DNA from: Cordylochernes scorpioides
Lineage: Eukaryota > Arthropoda > Arachnida > Pseudoscorpiones > Chernetidae
Length of the DNA stretch: 64,000 nucleotides
Assembly (NCBI GenBank): GCA_030710605.1
Contig: CP092880.1
Location: forward strand, 4,496,909 to 4,560,908
Reading direction: 5' to 3'
The notes under the pieces were generated by a model. The model searched no databases. It saw only the letters and a list, made by a program, of their open reading frames with translations, and was not told the origin of the DNA. Position 1 is the first letter of the stretch. Every line of letters starts with the position of its first letter. This document shows, piece after piece, positions 34,018 to 43,867 of this stretch. The position numbers and the translations under genes are program-made.

Positions 34018-35557
34018 TTTCTCCCACCTTTGAGTTGGCGTCTCGACGACTCAAACATGGGAAGGAAAAGTTCAGTAGATCCAATCGGTTGGGTCTCTTG
34101 ATGGGCCGTCCGTAACTTGACACAACATTCGGGGTATCAATGTGATGTTGCTCTTGCTGTGAAGTCAAAGGGTCCTCTTCAGTTGTCAATCGAACTTCTT
34201 GTGTGGGAGATCGCTCCGTTAGAGGGTCTCGACATCTTATCTCGGGCGTTATCTCTAAATTGTAGAGTTTTTGAATAGGTCGTATTTTATCACCTGATGA
34301 AGTTTTCACTTTCGCAACCCTCACAAGTCCGTCTTTTCCTGGATAGAGTTGGATTATTCTGGCTAACGGCCAGTGTAGTCTCTTTAAACTCTCTTGTCCA
34401 ATGAGTACCATGTCTCCCACCTTGAGTGGTATGGTAGTCTTCAGGCGTCTCGTTTCTTGTCTCAGGAATCCAAAATATTCGATACGAAATCGTTCTCTAA
34501 GATCTTCTCGTACACGTTTGATATATTGATATTTGCGGGAGAGGGTTTGGTTATCAATCAAGTCCAGGTCTGGAACGCCAACCTCTCTGACCTCATGTAA
34601 GAACAACGAAGGTGTCAATGGAGCGAGATCCTCACTTTCTTCAGTTAGGTAGGTCAGTGGGCGTGTGTTCATCAAGCTTTCGACGTCACACATCACCGTG
34701 GAAAGTTCTTCATATCCCAAGGAGGTTTGACCGAGAATCCTAAAGAGCAATTGTTTCATCATTCCAATCAAACGCTCCCACCATCCACCCCACCAAGGAG
34801 CACCAGGCGGTATGAATTTCCAGGTGATGTTTTTCAATGTGGGATCACATTTTAATCTCGAAAAATCAATCTTCTTTAAAGCATTAGCCATACCTTTGAA
34901 ATTAGTCCCATTATCCGAATACACAATCAATGGTCGGCCTCTTCGAGCAATAAATCGGCGGAAAGCTTGGAGGAAGGCTTCCATAGACAAAGATGTCACA
35001 AGTTCCAGATGAACTCCTCTATACACTGCACATGTGAAGATGACAATCCATGCTTTCTTCTTATTCTTTAAGATAAGATGTCCAGTTAGATCAACTCCTA
35101 CTATTTCGAAAACTGCAGCATCTCGTACTCTGTCTTCTGGTAATGATGTTGACTCGACGGTAGCTGGTGTCGCGGTGAATCTTTTACAGCGAATGCATTG
35201 ATTGATGATCTTCTTGACGGTTTTCCTGGATCTTAGTATCCAATAGTTTTCTCTCAGAATACCGAGGAGAGTTTGTAGACCGGCGTGCCCGTGGGTCTCA
35301 TGGTTCCACCTGATGAGCAAAGAAACCAAGAAGTGATCTGAGGGCAATAAAATGGGCATTCTAAAATTAGCGAAATCTTCTCTTCTGCAAATTTTAGTTT
35401 TTATTCTCATAATCCCTGAAGAGTCTACTAGCAACTTAAAGCCTTGTAGTTTCTTATCTTCATGCCCTGAAAACGATTCTCTCTGGATAAGTCTCATCAG
35501 TATTATTTCTGACTTAGTGATTTCTTTTGTACTGAGATCTTCTGAAATTATCTTTCT
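33947..35557 (-). CDS. BEL/Pao Pol C-terminal part: integrase
   Basis: This frame directly continues the upstream Gag-Pol frame after a single TGA. Its first ATG is at 35495-35497, giving 516 residues. Counting from that Met, a zinc-binding H66/H69...C101-x2-C104 module is followed by an integrase core with D136 (VGVDLTG), D195 (YSDNGTNF) and E241 (WWERLIG), then a BEL-type C-terminal domain (KVGDMVLIGQE, around residue 370). It joins the cDNA to host DNA in the nucleus. The D and E spacing of about 46 is normal for BEL/Pao. The stop upstream means production would need readthrough or depends on other copies; an assembly or sequencing error is possible. Confidence 0.92.
   Translation of the reverse strand, partial: RKIISEDLSTKEITKSEIILMRLIQRESFSGHEDKKLQGFKLLVDSSGIMRIKTKICRREDFANFRMPILLPSDHFLVSLLIRWNHETHGHAGLQTLLGILRENYWILRSRKTVKKIINQCIRCKRFTATPATVESTSLPEDRVRDAAVFEIVGVDLTGHLILKNKKKAWIVIFTCAVYRGVHLELVTSLSMEAFLQAFRRFIARRGRPLIVYSDNGTNFKGMANALKKIDFSRLKCDPTLKNITWKFIPPGAPWWGGWWERLIGMMKQLLFRILGQTSLGYEELSTVMCDVESLMNTRPLTYLTEESEDLAPLTPSLFLHEVREVGVPDLDLIDNQTLSRKYQYIKRVREDLRERFRIEYFGFLRQETRRLKTTIPLKVGDMVLIGQESLKRLHWPLARIIQLYPGKDGLVRVAKVKTSSGDKIRPIQKLYNLEITPEIRCRDPLTERSPTQEVRLTTEEDPLTSQQEQHHIDTPNVVSSYGRPIKRPNRLDLLNFSFPCLSRRDANSKVGEMLEKKTSEAANGKPAEAATGMQR
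34018..34031 (-). promoter_or_regulatory. Polypurine tract
   Basis: Directly upstream of the 3' LTR, the minus strand reads AAAGGTGGGAGAAA, the expected primer site for plus-strand DNA synthesis. It lies within the integrase-terminal coding sequence. Confidence 0.8.
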
Positions 35558-38500
35558 TCAATCAATCTTGGCGTTGTTGAAGAATCTGTATATCCAGGCG
35601 GTGATTCGTACTATTCTCAAAAAATGGGAATAATGTCCAAATAAATTTTCATTTTCTCTTGTCGTACACAAGGTGTTCAGGATGGTCTTGCGCCTTTCAG
35701 AATAAACAATCTCCAAATCAGGGATAATGGTTGTTTTGGGCCACTCTTCTTGAGATACCTTTAACCATGCAGGTCCCTCCCACCATCTTGTCTCCTTAAG
35801 TGATTCTGCTGAACATCCCCGAGATGGGAGGTCTGCCGGGTTTAATCGGCCTGGTATGTGGCGCCAAGATTCGGGGGAGCTAAGATTATGAATTTCCTTA
35901 ACACGGTTCATCACAAAGGCTGCCCAGTTGTCTTCCCTTTGGATCCAACAGAGAGCATTGGTCGAATCGGTCCAATAAAATCTTGGAATTTCCTCAAATT
36001 CCAGATCTTGTATGACGTTAGCTGCCAAACGAGCTCCAATCAGACAAGCCAAAAGCTCCAATCTTGGGATGGTGAGTTTCTTCAGTGGAGCTACTCGTGT
36101 TCGAGCCTGTATCAATTGGATGTCCACTCTATCTTCCTTTTCAATGCGGAGGAAAATACAGGTTGCATAGGCAAACTGACTGGCGTCGCAAAAGATGTGG
36201 AGAGTGGTTTTCTCTACATAGGAGTCCTTAAAACAAAGCCATCTAGGAATTTCTATGTTAGGCAAGTGTTTCAGTTTGCTAAACCACTTCCAAAATCTTT
36301 GTACTAAACATCCAGGTAGGACTTCGTCCCATGTCAACTTCTGTATCCAAGTTTCCTGTAATATCAGCTTGGGAATTAAAGTCACAGGACAAGCAACTCC
36401 TAATGGATCAAATATCTTGCTCGCTATTGAAAGTACTTTTCTCTTGGTGGTTGGTCCAATTAATTCAAAATCTTCCAAACCAATTGTCAGTGTGTCTCTA
36501 TCAGTATTCCATGTTATTCCTAAAATGTTCACTTCCTTATTCAGTTGGTTCATAAGAGAAAAGTCTGTAACGTTACTCACCCAATCTCGGAGATTGAAAC
36601 AAGCTGTAGAGAGCAGTTCAGTAGATTCTTTCACGAATTTCTCCGTTTCTTCAACATTCTGAAAACTGGATAAACAATTGTCAACATAAAAGGATGATTT
36701 CAACTGTTCAGCTGTAATTTTTAAATGTTCAGGAGCCTTATCTAAGTGGAGAGATAAGGTTGCCTTTAAAAGATACGGACTAGTGGTAATTCCAAAAACA
36801 ACCCTTTTATGTCGATATGTGATCAATCTTCCGTCTTCTGTGTGCCACAGGAATCGTAAATAATCTCGGTCTTCTTCTTTTATTCCAATTTGTAAAAATG
36901 CTTTCTCAATATCGGAAGAGACACCCACTTCATATTTCCGGAATTTATTTAAAAGTCTTGGTATAATTTCTATCAAATTGGGTCCCTTATCCAGACAGTC
37001 ATTCAGGGAAAGTTTACCTCTCTTCCGGGCCGACGCATTGAATACTGGCCGTATTCTAGAAGTTTGACTGTTCCTTTTATACACTGGTCGATGTGGCAGG
37101 TAGTGTACACCATCTAGTTTATCCTCTCTGGCATACTCGATTATCCCCTGTTTCATCCATTCTTCAAAGATTTGTCCATACTCTTTCATGTCTCCAACTT
37201 CTTCAAGTTTTCTTCTTACAGAACTTAGTTGGTTTTCGGCTAGGTCTTTATTCGAAGGAATCCTTTCCTTGTCTTGCACCCAGGGTAGAGCTACCTCATA
37301 GCGCCCCTCGATATCTCGCGTCGTGGTGTGGGCGAAATGTTCCTCCATTTCAGCTTGTAAGGACTGAGTCTTCTTCTCAACCTCCGCGTCAGAGACTCCA
37401 ATTGCATCTAATTTCCACAAGTTTTCTAGATCCAAAGATAGAAGTGTGGTCACGCAAAGGGAGCTGATGTCATCTCTCACCTCCGTTGGAGGAATCTTTC
37501 CCATCACAGTCCATCCTAGTTTGGTACGGATTGCCACCAGTCCAGTTGAGATCCTTCTCTGATCATCAGTTAGCAATCTCCCGGCGATGTCAGCGCCTAT
37601 AAGGACTTCTATACGGTCTCTCATCAAATCAGACACGTCGAGTTCTTCACTCCCTTCTAAAAATGATCTGGGACACACCGGAGGTATGCTTCCACAGATA
37701 AGGGGTTGACCTAGTGCTTCAAACTCACAGCGATAGGAATTATTGATGTCAGATAAATGAATGGTATAGACCTCATGTTCAACTACGTCGGTACTCGATC
37801 CTCCAAACAAGGAATGCCGGAAGAACTCTCTCCTAGATTGTTCGTACTCCATTTCCATTGCTGTACTATGTAAAATATACGATCTTTGGGATCCGGTGTC
37901 TATTATAGCCCGTGCCGTCTTCTCCGTTCTGTTCCCTTTGAGGGTCACTCTCAAAGTAGGTAACAAGACGTCTGGGGAGGTTGATAAGTTGGCGAGAGTT
38001 TCATCTTGCACCGTTGGAGACTTGGAAGATCCACCTCTATCTAAAATCAGTTTTGTGCACATGACATCCAGGTGGGAAGACATGTTGCAGATCGAACAAC
38101 GGACTACATTTCTGCAAAATTTACTTAAATGAGAAGGCCGAAGACATTTATAACAAACGCCTTTTTTCTTCATGAGTGATCTCTTTTCGTTTAAACTAAT
38201 ATTAGCTGCAAAGTCACACTTAGGGCTTCCATGGTTGTCTTTACCACAAAATACACATTCATTCGATTTGTGAACTGAATTCAAAAGTTCTGAAGCTGTC
38301 GCAATTGGTTTTTCATTGTAGAATCTTGTCTTTGGATGTTTGTTTACCAAATTAGGTTTAGAAGTTGATTCATTCCCGGCACCGATTTCGTTTCTAAAAC
38401 TCTTCTCCCGTGCAGTTAATTGTCTTTCCAGAAAGGTAATCAAGTCATTAATTACATAACCTGTCGGGAGTTCTTTGTTCAATTCCAAATTAAGGTCTGC

Positions 38501-39304
38501 AGGTAGAAGCTTTATTATTATCGGGCACAACAGTTGTCCGTAAACATCAATGGACACGTTTAGTGACTCGAGACTTCTTATATGAACAGAAAGGTTGTCA
38601 AAAAGTTCGCGGAAGGTTCTTACATCGCTTGATGTTTTGAGTGGTCTCATTGACAACAAATTGTTCATATGTCGGCTAATCAAAATGTCTTCTCGCCCAA
38701 ATCTGTCTTTAAGCAATTTTATAGCTTTCTCATAGTTGTCCGCAGATAAAGCGAAACCTTCGACTGTGTTTAGTGCAGTTCCGCCGAGATGTGACTTCAG
38801 ATAGTTAAATTTATCGATCGGGTTCAGTGAGTTGTTCTGGTGTATAGCTGCATCAAAAGAATTCCAGAACGTCAGCCATTCACTAAAGTTTCCATAAAAT
38901 TTCGATATCATCAATTTCGGAAGTTTCACAGTCGTGCAGGAAGGTATATAATGTCTCATTTCGTTTTCATCTATTCGTGAGTTCGAATTCGGTATATTTT
39001 CGCCATGAAAATCTGATTGGCGAATCTTTTTATTTGCCCTAAATCTCCAAGTAATATATTTCTCTCGATATTCCTCTACGCCCTGTAATTCCTTCTCTAA
39101 GTCGTCAGTTTCAAGAAGCGTTTCTATTTCGTGATCCACTAATTTAAGTTCGTTGAATGATTCATTCAATTGTTCTAATAATTCTTCAAGTTCAATTCTC
39201 ATTAGCGTGTCAAGTCCACTTTCAATCTTATTGCATGTTTTCGTTAAATATGATCTGTTAACAGCACGCTTCTTTTTTAAACGTAGAATTATTTCTTCCG
39301 CCAT
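35558..39304 (-). CDS. BEL/Pao Gag-protease-RT-RNase H polyprotein
   Basis: 1248 residues from ATG 39302-39304. Order: N-terminal coiled region; Gag of the DUF1759 type (about 125-300, KLPKLMISKFYGNFSEW); zinc knuckles (C384-YKC...C397 and C403-SIC...C416); aspartic protease (DTGS at 469-472); reverse transcriptase (about 735-900, SDIEKAF with D798, YVDN at 873-876, a BEL/Pao variant of YVDD); RNase H (about 1035-1165, with acidic residues near 1040, 1083, 1113 and 1158). It forms particles and copies element RNA to DNA in the cytoplasm. It ends at TGA 35558-35560, 20 codons before the integrase start Met in the same frame. All catalytic motifs seen look intact. Confidence 0.95.
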   Translation of the reverse strand: MAEEIILRLKKKRAVNRSYLTKTCNKIESGLDTLMRIELEELLEQLNESFNELKLVDHEIETLLETDDLEKELQGVEEYREKYITWRFRANKKIRQSDFHGENIPNSNSRIDENEMRHYIPSCTTVKLPKLMISKFYGNFSEWLTFWNSFDAAIHQNNSLNPIDKFNYLKSHLGGTALNTVEGFALSADNYEKAIKLLKDRFGREDILISRHMNNLLSMRPLKTSSDVRTFRELFDNLSVHIRSLESLNVSIDVYGQLLCPIIIKLLPADLNLELNKELPTGYVINDLITFLERQLTAREKSFRNEIGAGNESTSKPNLVNKHPKTRFYNEKPIATASELLNSVHKSNECVFCGKDNHGSPKCDFAANISLNEKRSLMKKKGVCYKCLRPSHLSKFCRNVVRCSICNMSSHLDVMCTKLILDRGGSSKSPTVQDETLANLSTSPDVLLPTLRVTLKGNRTEKTARAIIDTGSQRSYILHSTAMEMEYEQSRREFFRHSLFGGSSTDVVEHEVYTIHLSDINNSYRCEFEALGQPLICGSIPPVCPRSFLEGSEELDVSDLMRDRIEVLIGADIAGRLLTDDQRRISTGLVAIRTKLGWTVMGKIPPTEVRDDISSLCVTTLLSLDLENLWKLDAIGVSDAEVEKKTQSLQAEMEEHFAHTTTRDIEGRYEVALPWVQDKERIPSNKDLAENQLSSVRRKLEEVGDMKEYGQIFEEWMKQGIIEYAREDKLDGVHYLPHRPVYKRNSQTSRIRPVFNASARKRGKLSLNDCLDKGPNLIEIIPRLLNKFRKYEVGVSSDIEKAFLQIGIKEEDRDYLRFLWHTEDGRLITYRHKRVVFGITTSPYLLKATLSLHLDKAPEHLKITAEQLKSSFYVDNCLSSFQNVEETEKFVKESTELLSTACFNLRDWVSNVTDFSLMNQLNKEVNILGITWNTDRDTLTIGLEDFELIGPTTKRKVLSIASKIFDPLGVACPVTLIPKLILQETWIQKLTWDEVLPGCLVQRFWKWFSKLKHLPNIEIPRWLCFKDSYVEKTTLHIFCDASQFAYATCIFLRIEKEDRVDIQLIQARTRVAPLKKLTIPRLELLACLIGARLAANVIQDLEFEEIPRFYWTDSTNALCWIQREDNWAAFVMNRVKEIHNLSSPESWRHIPGRLNPADLPSRGCSAESLKETRWWEGPAWLKVSQEEWPKTTIIPDLEIVYSERRKTILNTLCTTRENENLFGHYSHFLRIVRITAWIYRFFNNAKID

Positions 39305-39395
39305 CTTGTAAACAAAGCGGCAAGTAGGGTTAGCAAGCGAGTTCCAAAATGGTCAGCTTAAAATGATTCTTTTTTCAGGAATTTACCTTCAACTG

Positions 39396-39415
39396 TCCCG
39401 GCTGGGATGCCAAAA
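39396..39415 (-). promoter_or_regulatory. Putative tRNA primer-binding site
   Basis: Just inside the 5' LTR the minus strand reads TTTTGGCATCCCAGCCGGGA. A TGG start a few bases after the LTR is where the minus-strand primer site should be. The specific tRNA cannot be named from here. Confidence 0.6.
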
Positions 39416-39416
39416 A

Positions 39417-39793
39417 TATTGCGATTTCACCGCCACTCTGTGTTGTGACGACGATCTAAATTCTATAGAGGTAGTCACTCACCTCTATTCTTGGTCGGCG
39501 GGGTTGAAGGTTCAAAGTTAAGGCGTCGTTGTTTATAACACTTTTAAAATATACGACGAAAACAGGAGGGAAAATTATATTTATTACAATTTAAGAAAAT
39601 AAGTAAAGTATTATTTAAATATTTACACTAAAAGATATTTATAAAAAGAGAATCGTAGATCAGGGCAAATTCTAGTGTTCGAAAAAGTTGTTTACAAGTT
39701 CTACAGTTATTGTTTCCTCATTTTACCGCTGCATCCCCGTGGCCGCTTCCGCCGGCTTCCCATTGGCTGCTTCGGACGTCTTCTTTTCCAACA
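39417..39793 (-). repeat. BEL/Pao 5' LTR
   Basis: 377 bp, identical by eye to 33641-34017. It carries the element's promoter. Immediately outside is the ACCAT target duplication and the resumed 55-bp array. Confidence 0.95.
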
Positions 39794-39798
39794 ACCAT

Positions 39799-40870
39799 AC
39801 TCCATAGAATACAATACGGGACAAGAGATTCTACCCATGGAACTAACAACCATACTCCATAGAATACAATACGGGACAAGAGAGTCTACCCATGGAACTA
39901 ACAACCATACTCCATAGAATACAATACGGGACAAGAGAGTCTACCCATGGAACTAACAACCATACTCCATAGAATACAATACGAGACAAGAGAGTCTACC
40001 CATGGAACTAACAACCATACTCCATAGAATACAATACGGAACAAGAGAGTCTACCCATGGAACTAACAACATACTCCATAGAATACAATACGGGACAAGA
40101 GAGTCTACCCATGGAACTAACAACCATACTCCATAGAATACAATACGGGACAAGAGAGTCTACCCATGGAACTAACAACCATACTCCATAGAACACAATA
40201 CGAGACAAGAGAGTCTACCCATGGAACTAACAACCATACTCCATAGAATACAATACGGGACAAGAGAGTCTACCCATGGAACTAACAACCATACTCCATA
40301 GAATACAATACGGGACAAGAGATTCTACCCATGGAACTAACAACCATACTCCATAGAATACAATACGGGACAAGAGATTCTACCCATGGAACTAACAACC
40401 ATACTCCATAGAATACAATACGGGACAAGAGATTCTACCCATGGAACTAACAACCATACTCCATAGAATACAATACGGGACAAGAGATTCTACCCATGGA
40501 ACTAACAACCATACTCCATAGAATACAATACGGGACAAGAGAGTCTACCCATGGAACTAACAACCATACCCCATAGAATACAATACGGGACAAGAGATTC
40601 TACCCATGGAACTAACAACCATACTCCATAGAACACAATACGGGACAAGAGATTCTACCCATGGAACTAACAACCATACTCCATAGAATACAATACGGGA
40701 CAAGAGATTCTACCCATGGAACTAACAACCATACCCCATAGAATACAATACGGGACAAGAGATTCTACCCATGGAACTAACAACCATACTCCATAGAACA
40801 CAATACGAGACAAGAAAGTCTACCCCTGGAACTAACTACTCTAAAGAATAGAATACGGGACAAGAAAGTA
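39799..40870. repeat. 55-bp minisatellite, right part
   Basis: About 19 units with the same sequence as 31250-33640; one unit lacks a C (AACAACATACTCC at about 40068). The last two units (40812-40870) revert to the irregular CCCCTGGAACTAACTACTCT type also seen at the left edge, so both array edges are older variants and the centre is homogenised. Confidence 0.92.
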
Positions 40871-41245
40871 TACCCCAGTAAAGACGTCGTTGCGCCAGAC
40901 TTCCACCAACACAAGTTGACATGTGCAAGAATACACACGGCATCTCTCGCCGCAGAGAGCAATCAACTTGTTTACAGCCAGCGCCAACAGCCCTACTGCC
41001 TAGTCACGTTCTCCCTATTTATGATGTTACACGGGTTCATAGAACGCTATTAACCGAACATTTGCAAATAGGGTATTTCTATTGATTGCAAAAAAAAAAT
41101 GTGTTAAAGATTCTATAATAGAAGATAAAACACAGCTGTTAAAAGAGGTATTTGCTGAGCGTTTTAAAGAGCATTTAAATAATACTATTGGCGCCATCTA
41201 GCGTAATAAATGAAAACTAAACGTTGATTTAATTGTATTCCTGAG
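40871..41245. other. Unassigned, relatively GC-rich then AT-rich
   Basis: GCGCCAGACTTCCACCAACA and CGCAGAGAGCAATCAACTTG do not match other families here. No credible ORF. Confidence 0.4.
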
Positions 41246-41348
41246 TGCAATCACATGCGTACACATGTGGTGTACTTACAGTAAAAGCAGTCGCTAACTA
41301 CCCACCATGATTATCATGGCCTGTACCACATGTACTAGGGATAATTAA
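41246..41348 (+). mobile_element. SINE 3' fragment
   Basis: ACAGTAAAAGCAGTCGCTAA, CCCACCATGATTATCATGG and TACCACATGTACTAGGGATA mark the body end; the tail is AT-rich rather than poly-A. Confidence 0.75.
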
Positions 41349-41349
41349 A

Positions 41350-41808
41350 TATATTAAGAAAAAGGCATCTTCTTATCGTGCAACTGAAAGTTGCTGATGG
41401 CTTGCGCCATCTATCGGAATAAATATCAACTATTCTCGTTGATTTTTAATTATTCCAGAATTGGCCAAATACCTATTCTTGATTAATCAAGAAAGGCTAA
41501 CCACGGACGCGTTTCGGGCTGTTGGCCCTCATCAGCGTGGTGCAAGCTGTACCTCAACGACCAAAAAAATGGTCATTAAGGCATCCTGAAAAATCATGAA
41601 ACGGGTAGTTAAGGCCAGAATTGCGTGAGGACGCTATACAATGTGAAAAAAATAGTACAGATGTAATATTGTACTGGGATAAGGTGCATAAATTAAGAAA
41701 AAGGCTTCTCCTTATCGTGTAACTGAAAGTTGATGATGGCTAGCGCCATCTATCGGAATAAATATCAACTATTCTCGTTGATTTTTAATTATTCCAGAAT
41801 TGGCCATA
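41350..41808 (-). mobile_element. Penelope-like non-autonomous unit with flanking direct repeats
   Basis: About 115-bp direct repeats (41352-41467 and 41693-41808; both contain GCGCCATCTATCGGAATAAA and TATTCCAGAATTGGCCA) flank 225 bp. A complete hammerhead ribozyme lies just inside the left repeat. Hammerheads in long direct terminal repeats (pseudo-LTRs) are characteristic of Penelope-like retroelements. No reverse transcriptase or GIY-YIG coding sequence is present, so this is a short derivative or remnant. The 13-14 kb copies share the repeat block. Confidence 0.7.
41500..41541 (-). ncRNA. Hammerhead ribozyme, complete core
   Basis: On the minus strand: stem I ACCACG paired with CGTGGT (6 bp), core CTGATGA, stem II GGGC/GCCC with loop CAACA, core GAAA, minimal stem III CGCG, then T and the cleavage-site C (GTC) before the 3' strand of stem I. 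Every invariant hammerhead nucleotide is present. The self-complementary stem III means the motif would probably fold best as a dimer or in tandem, as known for Penelope-associated hammerheads. Predicted role: self-cleavage of element RNA. Confidence 0.85.
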
Positions 41809-42043
41809 TAATTAAATATATATATATTTAGATGGCGCGTTATTGCTTTGTAGTATTTGATTATATATAAATTCTTGTCCTTCTGAAAATTTATTGTAGC
41901 GTGTTCTTCTACTGTAGAAGGACTTCCATGCTGAAAGTTAGAGAAAGATTCGTGAATAAAAAAGGTATGATATTAGACTCAGTTCCAGTTACAGAATAGC
42001 TTTATCAGGTCTTGTAGACGTCAACCTTCGAATACCATAACTA

Positions 42044-42644
42044 TTCTATATACAGTTACGAGCGTCATTCTTCATCAGTCATCTCTGTCACCGTTTGCTT
42101 TTTTTTTTTTGGAATGGCGCCCTCCTATTGGTTGGCTACGACCACGCCACCTTTGCCCCCCCCCCCCCCCCCACTCGCATTTTGGTTTTTGTAACTATTG
42201 TGTTGGAGCGAGTCGCTCCTTAAATAAATGCATATATTAGTTAATAACCAAATGGAATCCTCTCTTTCTTTTTCCCAGTAAGAGACGCCTACGGAAGCCA
42301 ACAGTACATTAGTATTAGTAAATTAAATTTTATTGCCCTCTATCGTTAAATTTTACACAAATAAATTTACTGGCAATGCGTTTCTTTTTTAATTCTCTAC
42401 AGACCTTACTGCAGTAAGGTCTGTAGAGAATTAAAAAAGAAACGCATTGCCAGTAAATTTATTTGTGTAAAATTTAGTACATTAGTAGTTACAACAGTAC
42501 ATAGACAGATAAAGCACATAGGCTATAGTTATTAACTAACATATGCATTTATTTAAGGCGCCAATTTATAATTGTAACAAATAGTATTTGAATCAAAACA
42601 TTCAATCGGGTAAAACACGGGCGTTGCCCGGGTCATTCGGCTAG
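42044..42644 (+). mobile_element. Helitron-like non-autonomous element, copy 2
   Basis: Same ends as copy 1: TTCTATATACAGTTACGAGC at the left; hairpin CGGGCGTTGCCCG and terminal CTAG before host T at the right. It contains a poly-C tract at 42157-42172 and a 183-bp palindromic insertion (42310-42492). Removing that insert gives about the same length as the other copies. Confidence 0.65.
42310..42492. mobile_element. Palindromic insertion with 10-bp target duplication
   Basis: AACAGTACAT is at 42300-42309 and again at 42493-42502, and the Helitron-like sibling copies have it once. The insert contains a perfect palindrome of 130 bp (42347-42476) centred on TACTGCAGTA. Nothing is encoded. It could be a foldback element of the Penelope-like group, but no hammerhead core is visible. 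Confidence 0.75.
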
Positions 42645-43075
42645 TAAGATTATAAACTCAAAAGGAGAAGAAGCTCCTTTTGAGTTTATAATCTTTGCAA
42701 TATTGCCACGTGGAAAATTAGGGAAGGCCAACTTCGGGATGAGACAACAATTTATTTCAGGCAAGAACAAACCATGAATGATAAACAAAAGATAAGCAAA
42801 GAGGGAAGTTTACAGAGTAGCAAAATATAAACATCAAAAATGATACTTAATAAAATAATACATACTTTGCGACAATAGAGTTATGGTAGTTGAAGGTTGA
42901 CATCTACATTCTAACCAAAGTTCTTGTTATGTCCAAAAATAAGCCATGTAACCAACGATCTCAGCTTTAACAGCAGACAACTATGTAAGAAATCACTTCA
43001 ACTAGCAAGATTGAGATGTACCCTCCAGTTATATCTCGTATGACAGAAGTATGAAGCTCTTTTTGAGTTTATAAT
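42645..43075. mobile_element. TIR element ending AAGATTATAAACTC
   Basis: AAGATTATAAACTCAAAAGG at 42646 is mirrored twice: at once (CTTTTGAGTTTATAATCTT ending about 42694, a short hairpin) and at 43054-43075. This is either a 430-bp terminal-inverted-repeat element with a duplicated end or a short hairpin plus a distant copy. No ORF. Confidence 0.5.
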
Positions 43076-43239
43076 CTTATAATACACCTATATTTGTATA
43101 TTTATTAGGTCTTAACCTTATAAAATTATTCTGTAACTGTAACTGGGTCTAAAATCGTTAAAACTGTTGATTTTTTTTGTCTGAATTCTGGTATTACAGC
43201 TTAGAAGTATAGGGTATAAACCTAGCTACATACCTGGAT

Positions 43240-43860
43240 GGTAGATCGCAGTATTGTGTTTTCGCTGGTAGTGTTTGTGTAGGAAGTGATTCTCGGCCTA
43301 TTTCCTCACCTATCTACTCCTCCGTGGTGATAACTGGAAGATAACCAAGCCCACTTATGTAGACAATCTTGGTAATCATCTACCTCAGGTAGACCTATCA
43401 GGTACTGAAGTACATCACCGTTATATAGCCCTCGGCAGAGATGACTGCTATAGGACACGTCCCCATGTGGCGGATAGGGGAATGACCTTCATATATGAAG
43501 GCCAGCTGTGAAACAAGCAGAATAACTCTGACAAATAAGCAGTCGTGGACCAACAGCAGCATTTGTTAGAAGAGGAGAAAGACCTCTTTAAAAATCCTGA
43601 GTTTAACTGACCCGGTTGATAGATTTCAGCAAGGGTTTCTCTTCAGGGATATAGAGGAGCTGTGTCTGTACTCATGTTAGAGTCAGCAGCAAAGGCTTCC
43701 ATGTTAGGAACGGACTCAAATTACAGGCAAAGTCAGACTTTCACCAAAGTGTGCCTGGATCATGGTGCCATGATCAACGAAAGCTGCACCCCTACACCCC
43801 ATTCCATGAACTCATGGAATTCATGTGATCTTTACACAAGGGGATAAGAAACAACAACCG
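43240..43860 (+). pseudogene. Degenerate LINE-like remnant
   Basis: CCTGAGTTTAACTGACCCGG, TTTCAGCAAGGGTTTCTC and GTCTGTACTCATGTTAG (43605-43685) are diverged versions of the LINE 3' region at 55600-55740, and the block ends GGGGATAAGAAACAACAACC, a LINE-type tail. The upstream part (43300-43500) is not alignable by eye. Small ORFs here (61-65 codons) are not meaningful. Confidence 0.5.
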
Positions 43861-43867
43861 TTATATA

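Larger units (their letters stand above)
33641..39793 (-). mobile_element. BEL/Pao LTR retrotransposon, near-intact
   Basis: A 6153-bp element on the minus strand: 5' LTR 39417-39793, putative primer site 39396-39415, Gag-Pol reading frame 39304 down to 33947, purine tract 34018-34031, 3' LTR 33641-34017. The target duplication ACCAT (33636-33640 and 39794-39798) is the 5-bp length usual for BEL/Pao, and the element sits inside the 55-bp array. The two 377-bp LTRs look identical base for base, so insertion is recent. One in-frame TGA (35558-35560) interrupts pol. There is no env-like frame. Belpaoviridae members are animal retroelements that replicate by virus-like particles; nothing here indicates infectivity. 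Confidence 0.95.
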
